DNA from: Wolbachia endosymbiont (group A) of Rhinocyllus conicus
Lineage (GTDB): Bacteria; Pseudomonadota; Alphaproteobacteria; Rickettsiales; Anaplasmataceae
Direction: 5' to 3'
Length of the DNA: 64,000 bases
Assembly (NCBI RefSeq): GCF_947250775.1
Contig: NZ_OX366349.1
Coordinates: 1,054,001-1,118,000 of the forward strand
The notes below the pieces were generated by a model. It saw only the letters and a program-made list of their open reading frames with translations, was not told where the DNA came from and searched no databases. This document shows positions 8,436 through 17,700 of the stretch, piece after piece. Within the stretch, counting starts at the first letter, position 1, and the number at the start of each line of letters is the position of its first letter. The position numbers were made by a program, and so were the translations under genes.

Positions 8436-9341
8436 TCAATTTTCACACTCATCAGCAGTTAGGCCACTTGCTCGCAAAATAACATCAGTAGAAACACCCG
8501 CCTTCACTAGATTTTTCGCAACCTTGATCTTTTCTGTTTTTTTTACTTTCTCTTTGCTATTCTTCATATCCCTAGATAAAAATTTCTTCACTAATTCTTG
8601 CTCTTCAGTTTTTCTTAGTAAATTAAGTAGTTCACTATCTTCATTTGTTTTAGGTAGCAGAGCTTTAATATTCACTGATAATTCTCCTGCTATTTCATAT
8701 AATTTATCTAATGATATGGCAGTATACCCTTTTTCATATTCGTGTATTTCCTTGAGTGTTACACCAACTTTATCCGCCAAATCTTTTTGAGTATACCTTC
8801 TTATCAATCTCCATTCTCTTATTCTTTGCCCTATTTTGTAATATATAAAATCAGTGCAGATTTCTCTCTCTGTATTATCATACTCATAAATAGATAAGCC
8901 CGTTACCTGGGAAATAACATCAGTAGAAACTCCTTCTTTTACTAGATTTTTTGCTACCTCTAATCTTGCCTCTTCTTGATTAATTTTTTCGCTAATATGA
9001 ACAAACCTGACTAATGAAGGTACTATTTTGCCTAACTTTTGATTCTCGTATATTTTTGTTAGATAGAGTATTTCCTCGTCTTCATAGCTGTCTTCCCTTA
9101 CTATTACTGATTCAGGTAATAAATCTACAACATCAACTGATAATACTCTTGCTATTACATATAGTACTTCAATTGGAATAGAACTATACCCATTTTCATA
9201 GCTGTTTACCCCTTGGTATGTTAAACCTATTTGACCTGCTAATCCTATTTGAGTATGACCTCGAATTAACCTACAATTTTCTATTCTTTGCCCTATTCCA
9301 TAGCTAACATTGCTTGCAGAAACAAACACATATACCTCCAT
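8436..9341 (-). CDS. Tandem-HTH transcriptional regulator 1 (XRE type, wmk-like)
   Basis: A 301-aa protein with two XRE-type helix-turn-helix domains (residues of about 15-75 and 168-225), each followed by a spacer and a short module (LEVAKNLVKEGVSTDVISQ and IKVAKNLVKAGVSTDVILR). Two HTH domains in about 300 aa is the architecture of WO regulators such as wmk of wMel, which lies near cif genes and has been linked to male killing in transgenic flies. The ATG at 9341 is followed by GGAGGT, so a GTG at 9329 with that as its ribosome site is a likely alternative start. It lies 37 bases after the second regulator, probably in one operon. Confidence 0.88.
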   Translation of the reverse strand: MEVYVFVSASNVSYGIGQRIENCRLIRGHTQIGLAGQIGLTYQGVNSYENGYSSIPIEVLYVIARVLSVDVVDLLPESVIVREDSYEDEEILYLTKIYENQKLGKIVPSLVRFVHISEKINQEEARLEVAKNLVKEGVSTDVISQVTGLSIYEYDNTEREICTDFIYYKIGQRIREWRLIRRYTQKDLADKVGVTLKEIHEYEKGYTAISLDKLYEIAGELSVNIKALLPKTNEDSELLNLLRKTEEQELVKKFLSRDMKNSKEKVKKTEKIKVAKNLVKAGVSTDVILRASGLTADECEN

Positions 9342-9378
9342 TTAAGAAAAAACTTTATTGCTATAATTTTTTTACGAG

Positions 9379-10293
9379 CTATCCATCTAAAACCATATCA
9401 ATGGATAAACCTACTGCTTGCAAAATAATATCAATAGAAATTCCCCCTTTTACTAGATCCTTTGCAACTTTAATCCTTTCTATCTCTCTCACTTTCTCCT
9501 CACAAATACGTATTCCCTCAAACAGAGATTTTATTAGTGCATTACGTAGTTCTTGGCTCTCAATTTCTTTGTATTCTTTAATCAAATCAGGTAGCTCATT
9601 TTCTATCTCATCTCCTGTGAGTTCAAGTAGGTCCATAATGTTAATTGATAACACCTTTGCTATTCCATATAATTTATCAAGTGGAACAGAAGTCCTTCCT
9701 TGTTCATAGTTGCTTATTTCGTGACGGGTTGTATTCATTTTCTCTGCTAAATCTTTTTGAGTATACTCTCTCACTAGCCTCCATTCTTTTATCTTCTTTC
9801 CTATTTGGTAGTAGATAGAACCTGTTTTTTCTTCAACACATTCATCAGCAGAGAGACCAATTGTTTTCGAAACAACGTCAACAGAAATTCCTGCTTTGAC
9901 CAAACCTTTTGCAATCTTTATTTTCTCTGCTTTTTTACTACTTTTCTCACTAACTTGAACAAATTTGGTTAATAAACAAAACATCCTACGTAACTCATGA
10001 TCGTTAATCTTTTTATATTCTCTTACTAGATTTAATATTTCCTCTCCCTCATCTTCAAGACAGCTTTTTGATACAGGAATAAGATCAGTAATACTGATTG
10101 ATAGTGCCTCAGCTATAGCATACAACCTTTCAATTGAAATTCTACGGTTCCCTTTCTCATATTGCAGTATCACCCAATACTTTACACCAACTTTCTCCGC
10201 TAAATCCTTCTGAGTATAACCTCGCTCTAACCTCCAATTTTTTACTTTTTGCCCTACTTCATACTCTAGACTTCTTTCCACGAAAAGAACCAT
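9379..10293 (-). CDS. Tandem-HTH transcriptional regulator 2 (XRE type, wmk-like)
   Basis: A 304-aa paralogue of the neighbouring regulator with the same plan: XRE HTH (VGQKVKNWRLERGYTQKDLA, residues about 13-75), a linker, an AKGLVKAGISVDVVSKTIGL module, a second HTH (IGKKIKEWRLVREYTQKDLA) and a second module (KVAKDLVKGGISIDIILQAV). It probably binds DNA as a dimer-like tandem. An 11-bp imperfect inverted repeat at 10329-10369, just upstream of the start, is a candidate operator. Its targets are unknown. Neighbouring genes suggest control of prophage functions. Confidence 0.88.
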   Translation of the reverse strand: MVLFVERSLEYEVGQKVKNWRLERGYTQKDLAEKVGVKYWVILQYEKGNRRISIERLYAIAEALSISITDLIPVSKSCLEDEGEEILNLVREYKKINDHELRRMFCLLTKFVQVSEKSSKKAEKIKIAKGLVKAGISVDVVSKTIGLSADECVEEKTGSIYYQIGKKIKEWRLVREYTQKDLAEKMNTTRHEISNYEQGRTSVPLDKLYGIAKVLSINIMDLLELTGDEIENELPDLIKEYKEIESQELRNALIKSLFEGIRICEEKVREIERIKVAKDLVKGGISIDIILQAVGLSIDMVLDG

Positions 10294-10328
10294 ACATACA
10301 ATATTTTCTACTATAGCTCAATTTTGTT

Positions 10329-10369
10329 AAGGCTCCAGATATAATGGTAAAAAAAACCTCTGGAACCTT
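10329..10369. promoter_or_regulatory. Inverted repeat upstream of the second tandem-HTH gene (operator or terminator candidate)
   Basis: AAGGCTCCAGA (10329-10339) and TCTGGAACCTT (10359-10369) pair at 10 of 11 positions around a 19-base loop. It lies between the stop of the 395-aa gene and the start of the HTH gene, both on the minus strand. No T-run follows the hairpin, so an operator is at least as likely as a terminator. Confidence 0.4.
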
Positions 10370-10388
10370 AAAGTTGCCTGTAGACGCA

Positions 10389-11576
10389 TTAAAGTTCCCG
10401 AAAGGTTTCTTTACTACCTCCACATACCCTATTTACCCATGAAGACGGAGACAATACTTCATCATTGCTAATCTCTTTTATAGCATACTTTTCACTCCAT
10501 ATGCCACATCTAGTGAAATTACCTTTCTCTACTGCTTCTTGAAGTTTTACTCCCCCAAAAAGGCAGTTTTTTCCTATTTCTTCGTCTCTTTTTTGTAACT
10601 CAGCCCACATTTCCTTATTTTCTACTCTCACTTGCACCTGATCTGCCTCTTGGTACAACACAATATTTAGCTTACCAATGCTCGTAGGAAATTCTAATAC
10701 AATAGAGCTGCCATCTGAAATATCGGTATAGTTTCTTATACCTCCCTTCTCACTTTTAACCTCAACTGCATCATTACCAATTTTTAAAATATTACTTCCT
10801 AACTTTCTGTTTGCTTCCAGTATTTTGGCTACCTCTACCTTGCTATCTTCAGAAAATTCCATGAAAAGCATTTTGTTATCTATTTCGATATCTATTAATG
10901 CTCCTTCCTGAACAGCACTTTCACCAGCTTTTCCTAGTTCTTCTAGTTGCTTATCTATCTGTGGCTGAATTTCTGGTTGTAGCTCATTATAGATTTCACC
11001 TATCAGTTTATTCTGTAGTAGAGTATCATGAAACTCTGCACCGCTTAACATTAATTTACGTATTACCTTTTTACGATCAACCTTATCAAATTTATGAAAA
11101 TGTGTACCTAATACTACATACTCTGCGAAACTCCATTCCCCATCATTACATGCATTTAGCCTTACTCCATCATCTATTACTTCATCTATAACTTTATTCA
11201 TCTCTTTTAAACTTTTTGCTCTTACCACAGCACTTTTAAACCAGCTCAATTTTTCGCTTTCGCTTATACTTGGCTTTATTTTTTGCAAGACAGAGGTAAA
11301 TGGATTTTTATCTTCTTGATCACTTATAGGTTTTGTGCCATATATGTAATCAAGTCCCTTTCCGTAGTTGATTTGAACGTCTCTATTAGGGAAGGGCACT
11401 TCTCCAGGTTTTTTAGCCTTATTGGTTTTGCTTACAAAGGTGGACTGCTGGTTAACACGACCAATTCCTATAATAGCATTTAACATCTCACCTTCTGATA
11501 ATTTATCAAGATCAACGTTTAATTGATAAGTACCTCCTTTCTTATCATCAAAAGGTACAATTATTTTATTACCCAT
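10389..11576 (-). CDS. Hypothetical protein of the WO eukaryotic association module
   Basis: A 395-aa soluble protein that I do not recognise. It has no signal peptide or membrane helix. The N-terminus (IIVPFDDKKGGTYQLNVDLD) looks strand-rich. The middle has charged helical segments, including SESEKLSWFKSAVVRAKSLK and EIYNELQPEIQPQIDKQLEEL. The C-terminal third alternates strands (SSIVLEFPTSIGKLNIVLYQ) before a Cys- and Trp-containing end. It lies between radC and the tandem-HTH genes on the same strand, a combination seen next to cif loci in WO prophages, so it probably belongs to the same accessory operon. A GAGG-type ribosome site precedes the ATG. Confidence 0.75.
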   Translation of the reverse strand: MGNKIIVPFDDKKGGTYQLNVDLDKLSEGEMLNAIIGIGRVNQQSTFVSKTNKAKKPGEVPFPNRDVQINYGKGLDYIYGTKPISDQEDKNPFTSVLQKIKPSISESEKLSWFKSAVVRAKSLKEMNKVIDEVIDDGVRLNACNDGEWSFAEYVVLGTHFHKFDKVDRKKVIRKLMLSGAEFHDTLLQNKLIGEIYNELQPEIQPQIDKQLEELGKAGESAVQEGALIDIEIDNKMLFMEFSEDSKVEVAKILEANRKLGSNILKIGNDAVEVKSEKGGIRNYTDISDGSSIVLEFPTSIGKLNIVLYQEADQVQVRVENKEMWAELQKRDEEIGKNCLFGGVKLQEAVEKGNFTRCGIWSEKYAIKEISNDEVLSPSSWVNRVCGGSKETFREL

Positions 11577-11683
11577 ATTATCCTCACTATTAAAAATACT
11601 TTTTAAGCGTACAATAAACTTTATTATTATACATTCTATTACTCATTATAAATTATAGTGAGTAGATTTGCAAATATTTTCTG

Positions 11684-12340
11684 CTATAACAATCCGTTTT
11701 CTCGAAAGCTGAAATAGCCTCCACTTGTGATGATAATATGGTCAAACAATTTTACGCTTACAGTACTACATGCTGCTGCTAAGCTCTTCGTTACTTCTTG
11801 ATCTTCTTCTGATGGTTCTAAGCGTCCCCCAGGATGGTTGTGTGACATTATTACTAATGTTGCATTCTTTATTAATGCTTTTCTTATAATTTCCTTTATG
11901 TACACTGGTGCTTTTTCCATTTCACCAATATAGGATTCTTCTCCGATTAGTTGGCGCCTTTTATTCAAGTACAGTATTTTTACACATTCCCTCTCTGCAT
12001 GACCTATACTTACGTTCAAGTATTCTACTAGCCCTTGTAAGTCCATGATTGGTTCTCCCTTGAGCTTTTCTCTCAGTACCCTTTCTAGTGTTTCCTTAAC
12101 GCACATAATCATTGCTACTGCAGAATCAGTTACTCCTTCTATAACTTTCAGGTCATCCATTTCTCTACCTAAAATCCTTCCTACTCCCGTATAAGTATTC
12201 ACCAGATTTTTAGCAATTTCTTGAGCCTGTGGCCTTTCATGTACTGCACTTAAAAACGTTTCCATTATTTCACGATCAAGTAGTGCTTTACCTTTGCTTT
12301 CTAATATTCTGAATTCTATTTCTTCTTTACTTTTATTCAT
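11684..12340 (-). CDS. radC: RadC-family JAB/MPN protein
   Basis: A 218-aa RadC-like protein, matching the usual size. The C-terminal JAB domain holds the metal-binding motif SHNHPGG followed by EPSEED (residues about 165-182), which supplies the His-His-Asp ligands of JAMM proteins. The N-terminal half is helical (helix-hairpin-helix-like region). Despite the name, RadC proteins have no proven DNA repair role, and phage and plasmid copies are common. In WO, radC accompanies the HTH regulators near cif genes, as here. It is the first gene of the minus-strand run that continues to the regulators. Confidence 0.92.
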   Translation of the reverse strand: MNKSKEEIEFRILESKGKALLDREIMETFLSAVHERPQAQEIAKNLVNTYTGVGRILGREMDDLKVIEGVTDSAVAMIMCVKETLERVLREKLKGEPIMDLQGLVEYLNVSIGHAERECVKILYLNKRRQLIGEESYIGEMEKAPVYIKEIIRKALIKNATLVIMSHNHPGGRLEPSEEDQEVTKSLAAACSTVSVKLFDHIIITSGGYFSFRENGLL

Positions 12341-12525
12341 ATAATTTACCCTTCACTAACAACAAACTTTTTTTAAATATTTACTGCTGTTTTTTATCAG
12401 CATTGGCATAAAGCCATAGCTTCCGAGCGAAGTCAAATCAATTTCTCAATCTTTTTTACTTATTTTTTCATTAATAAGTTAAGATATTAACAGATGATTA
12501 TTTTATCTAATTGAAAATTAATTCT

Positions 12526-13423
12526 TTATGTAAAAGAAGTTGTTACTATTTTAGAAATAACATCAGTAGAAAAACCTAACTTGAGTAAATTATTTGCAAC
12601 TTTCATTCCCTCTATTTTATCAATCTTCTCTTTGTAAATTTGCTTTCTTTGCAATAAAAATTCTACCCATATATTTAGCTCATCTCGTGATTCTTGATTG
12701 TCAATTTTTCTATATTCTCTTGCCCAACTTAATAACTCATTTTCTGCTTCGCAATCATTTTCTTTGTATTCCTTTATCAGATCTTCAACATCCACTGATA
12801 ATTCTCTTGCTATCTCCCACAACCTTTCACTTAAAAGAGTAACGCTACCTTGTTCATAGTGATGTATCTGTGAGGGACCTACATCTAGCTTTTTTGCTAA
12901 TTCTTCTTGTGTATATCCTCTTCCACTTTTTTATCTCTTGTCCTCCGTTTGGCTCGTATCTCTCTATTATCAGCATATTCCTTAGTTGATAAGCCCGTTG
13001 CTCGATAGATAATGTCATTATCAAACCCCGCCTTAACTAGATTCCTTGCAATTCTTATTCTTGCTGCTTTTATATTACTTTCTTCCTCAGTTCGGATAGA
13101 TTTGGTTAATGCATAAATTGCTTTTCGTCCTTCTATTTTTTTGTATTTTTCTATGAAATTATACATTTCCTGGCTCCTAGCTTCATCAAAACAACTGCTC
13201 TCTTTTAGTACTTTTCGTCTTGGAAGGAGATTTCTAATAGGGATTGATAACGACTCTGCTATGATTTTTAACTTTTCAACTGGAATGCCACATGTTCCTT
13301 GCTTAGCAGCGTGTGGTAGTTTATGCTTGTTTTGTCTACTAAGTCTTTCAGAGTATATTTTCTCTTTAACCTCCAGCTTTTTACTTTTTGTGCTATTTTG
13401 TATCTTATCGAGATATTTGCCAT
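12526..13423 (-). pseudogene. Broken third tandem-HTH regulator (wmk-like)
   Basis: Pieces in different frames rebuild the same plan as the two intact regulators: a first HTH from the ATG at 13423 (MANISIRYKIAQKVKSWRLK), a middle with IARNLVKAGFDNDIIYRATG, and a second HTH (RGYTQEELAKKL at about 12895-12930) ending in MKVANNLLKLGFSTDVISK. Frame changes are needed near 13305 and near 12915-12945. The overall span (898 bases) equals that of the intact paralogues, so small indels rather than large deletions killed it. It is transcribed in the same direction as radC and the other regulators. Confidence 0.82.
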
Positions 13424-13536
13424 AAATATTATATAGGTTAATACTACCAAATAAAGATATACAAAATGTTTGCATTTTAGTTGAATATTTCTTCACAATT
13501 GTGTATAATTATTAATGCTTTTTATCTTACTTTCTC

Positions 13537-14430
13537 ATGGCTCTTTCTAAGTTTCTCGATCCAAAAAATGATATATCGTTCAAGCGCATCTTTGGCACTG
13601 AAAAAAATAAGGACATTCTTATTCACTTCCTTAATGATATCCTTGGCTTCACTGGCAAAAGTACAATAAAGGATATAGAGTTTTTAAGTACTATTCAAGA
13701 CCCTGACATTGCCTCTAAAAAACAAAGCATTGTCGATGTTCTTTGTAAAGATGAAAATGGGCTGCAAGTGATAGTCGAAATGCAGGTCGCTAAAACCAAA
13801 GGCTTTGAGAAACGTGCCCAATATTATGCTGCTAAAGCTTACTCAAGACAGGCTGATAAAGGTGATCAATACCATGACCTTAAGGAAATTATCTTTATTG
13901 CTATAGCAGATTGTATACTGTTTCCTGATAAGTCTGAGTATAAGTCAAAGCATACTATTCGCGATGAATATACTAATGAGCATGATCTAAAAGATTTTTA
14001 CTTTATATTTATTGAGTTGCCTAAATTTCCAAAAACCAAAGAAGATCAGCTTTCAAGTATAGTTGAAAAATGGGTCTACTTCTTTAGATATGCAGATGAA
14101 ACTAGTGAAGAAGAGCTAGAGAGAATAATAGGAAGTGATCTAATAATTAAAAGAGCATATGAAGAACTAAATAGGTTCAACTGGTCAGAAAAAGAATTTA
14201 TAGCCTATGAACAAGAGATCAAGCGTATTCGTGATGAACAGGCTGTCCTTGCTCAAAAACTCGATGATGCTAAACAAGAAGGCATCCTAATCGGCCATGA
14301 AAAAGGTAAAATTGAAGGTAAAATTGAAGTTGCAAAAAACTCACTCAAGGCCGGTGTATCTATAGATGTTATAGCTCAAATTACCGGTCTCTCTAATTCT
14401 GAAATTTCACAACTCAAAGAAAAAACATAA
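13537..14430 (+). CDS. Rpn-family PD-(D/E)XK nuclease (recombination-promoting nuclease / putative transposase)
   Basis: A 297-aa Rpn/PDDEXK_2 protein. The opening DPKNDISFKRIFGTEKNKDI is the family hallmark. The catalytic core is visible as the Asp in QSIVDVLCKDENG and the E-x-Q variant in LQVIVEMQV (about residues 65-88). The C-terminus has a charged helix rich in KIEGKIE and then AKNSLKAGVSIDVIAQITGLS, which the neighbouring HTH proteins also carry. Rpn proteins nick or cut DNA and promote recombination, and many copies occur in Wolbachia. It stands alone on the plus strand between the broken regulator and the giant cifB. Confidence 0.9.
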   Translation: MALSKFLDPKNDISFKRIFGTEKNKDILIHFLNDILGFTGKSTIKDIEFLSTIQDPDIASKKQSIVDVLCKDENGLQVIVEMQVAKTKGFEKRAQYYAAKAYSRQADKGDQYHDLKEIIFIAIADCILFPDKSEYKSKHTIRDEYTNEHDLKDFYFIFIELPKFPKTKEDQLSSIVEKWVYFFRYADETSEEELERIIGSDLIIKRAYEELNRFNWSEKEFIAYEQEIKRIRDEQAVLAQKLDDAKQEGILIGHEKGKIEGKIEVAKNSLKAGVSIDVIAQITGLSNSEISQLKEKT

Positions 14431-14749
14431 TTATTCACTTTAACATTTATGAAAACCTTCTCTAAGTTAGACATATTCCCTAATTAAGAATCTAGTGAAC
14501 TGTCTAAAATGGCTATAAAGATTGAACATAGAATTATATAAATTACTATCATAACGAAACCCTCCTATTCAGCCTTCCATATCAAAAATACATACTGTAA
14601 GTTTAACACGGAGAGTACATTACCACTTATTTCCTAATCTCAGTCTTGTACCTCTAATTTCTACTTTATCTATCTATAACCCTCAAACTTGCTACTGATC
14701 TCCCTTCTGATAAAGTTGAAGAGTTAAACAGAATGACATCCTTTTTTAC
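14431..14749. other. Intergenic stretch between the Rpn nuclease and cifB
   Basis: This 319-base AT-rich gap lies at the convergent 3' ends of the two genes. I see no open frame of note, no strong hairpin with a T-run and no repeat shared with other parts of the window. Confidence 0.5.
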
Positions 14750-17700
14750 TTATTTGGTAAACCATAAAGTACCTTCAATTCTTCCTAAAGTCTCAGCTCT
14801 AACTTTTTCAGCATGCAGCATTCCCTTTTGGATTTTCTTAGGTAATGGCATATTGTTAAATTTCTGATTTGTCGCTTTCATGGCCAACATGTTCAATGCA
14901 AACAATGTACTTGGTACATCAACTTGCACTGTAGCTCTTGTTAAATGCGCATGTTTAGAATTATGAGAACTTTGCTGGTTTTGATGAAAACCTTGTTGTT
15001 TTTGATTTGCACCACCTATCATTTTTCTACTATCTATTCTTTCATTACTAATCTTTTCAGACCATTTATTGTTTGCACTAATCATTGGTTTGTATTGGTT
15101 ACTATGTTCATAGGAGCTGTTATCAAACTGTTTATGATTTACTATGTGCTCCTTTCTTTCACTAATCTTTTTAGATCGATCATCAAAGTAACTATGGTTT
15201 TTGTTGCCATTGTAAGATAAAGTAGGTTTTGACTTATTATGTAAAACCCCTGACTTCTGCTGTTTTTCATTACTTATAATTTTGGATTGATTAACACTCC
15301 CGCTAATAACACTCTGTTTATTGTTTATTTTGCTTTCATATTGTTGTTTTGCTTGCCTGTCATTGCCACGTTTTTTGCTGTAGGCACCGGCATTCTTATC
15401 ATTACCTTTACGAGCATCATACTTTGACATATATTGAAATTCCATCTCTTGTGCTTGATCATAGCTAGGCTGTTTTGATTTCCATTGATTGCTTGAGTCC
15501 ATTTGAATATCTGTAAGTTTAGAATCTTTTAATTCTTTAGCTGTACCTCTGTATAACCCATTTACTAAATCTGATGCCAATTTTCCACCTTTTTCTTTTG
15601 CCCAACCACACAAACCATTTATCCATGAAGATGATCTTGTGCCACTACTTGCTACTGAATTTAGGGATTCACTTGGCAAATGACGGCGTTCGCGTCGTGC
15701 AGATCTTTCTTCCTCGAGTCTTTCTTTTAAATAGTTCACAATACTACTATGTCCTTTATCTTTAGCAATATCTAGTGGTGTTTTACCGTAATCATCTGTA
15801 GCACTGAGATTAGCACCAGCATCTACAAGAGACTTCACTATATCAAGTCTATCGGTGCCAGCAGCATAGTGTAAAGGTGTCCAATGACCTTTGTCTTCAG
15901 CATTAACATTAGCATCATGACTAAGAAGTAACTTGACTGCATCTAGCCTGTAGTTTGCAACTGCTCCATGTAAAGGAGTTGCTTGATATTCCCCATTTTC
16001 AGTTTCAATATTAGAACCATTGTCAAGAAGGAACCTTATTCTATCTAAATTACCTATTTCAGCAGCTGAATACAGTAGTGTACTGCCGTCCTCGTCCTTA
16101 GTATCAATGTTAGCACCCTTGGCAATGAGACCTTTAGCTTCATTAAAACCACCACCTTGCACTGCAGCTAACAATTGCCTATTTAGACTTGACTGTGTTT
16201 GTTGTAAGTACTCTACAACATTATTATGTCCTTTATCTCTAGCAATGTCTAGAGATGTTTTACCACTATTATCTTTAGTATCAACATTAGCTCCACTATT
16301 TATAAGATATTGCAGCACATCTAAATGACCACCCCAAGAAGCCAAGTGTAGTGGCGTCTCGCCATTTCTATCAGCCTCATTAATACTCGCTCCTTTCATG
16401 AGGAAAAGTTCTATAATTTCTTTATCATTGTTCTCAGCAGCAGTATACATAGGCCCCCTACCATAGACACCTTGAATATCCTTGTGATTATTCATAACAG
16501 CAAAGTGCATAGGAGTTCTGCCAAGTATATCTTTAGCATTCACATTAGCTCCCTTATCAACTAAAAACTTAGCGATATCTGAATGACCTTTCAATGCAGC
16601 CCAGTGTAGTAATGTGCAGCCATATTTATCAGTCGCATTAACACTCACATCTTTACTAACAAGAAACTCCACTGTGCCTAAGTTACCACTCCAAGTATAA
16701 TAAAACCCGCCATGCGTTCTGTCGTCAATATCTTTAGCAATAAGATCATTGATTGTCTTTAGATCCTTTTCATTTTTTACAGTAAGTAACAATTCTTTAT
16801 CTAAGCGTGTTTGCATAAAAACTTCCATCATTGTATTAGAATTAGTATCATCTGCCTCATTTTCGGGAGTTCTACCACTGTTATCCTTGACATCGATGCC
16901 AGCTCCTTTACTTATAAGATACTTTACCATACCTAAACGATGATAAGACTGTGAAGCATAATGTAGAGGTGTTTTACCATCCTTATCTTTAATATTAACA
17001 TCAGCACCCAGATTTATGAGATCTTTTACTTTACTAAAATCACTATCTTGCACTGCAGCCAGTAATTGCTCATTTAATTGAGCTTGTTTTAAGTATTTTA
17101 CGACGCTATCATACTTTCGGTTGATGGCGATATCTAGCGGTGTTTTACCATCCTTATCTTTAGCTTTGATATCTGCTCCCTTACTTGCAAGATACCCCAC
17201 TACATCCAGATGGCCGCCACCAGAAGCCATGTGCAATGCTGTCTGCCCATCACTATCTTTTAGATTAACATCAACTTTCTCCTCATCTATAAAATACTTT
17301 ACCACATCTAGCTTACCATTGTAAGCAGCATAGTGCAGGGGAACTCTACTGCCATTATCTTTAATTTCTAAGCTATTTTTTGCATCTGCTACAAAATATT
17401 TTACTATATCCAGATTACCACCATAAGCAGCAGAATGCATAACAGTCATCCCATTACTATACTTAGTATTCAAGCTAGCCCCTTGACTTACAAGATCTCT
17501 AACTTCATCAAAATTACCATATTGTGCTGCAATAAGTAATTCTTGATCTAGCTGCACTTGTTTTAAATACCCTACAACATCTTCATGTTTTTGATCAGTA
17601 GCAGCATCCAGCGATGTCTCACCACCTTTGTCCTGAGCATTAATGTCAGCTCCCTTTTCTACAAGGTACTTCACTACACCTAAGTGACCATTCCAAGAAG

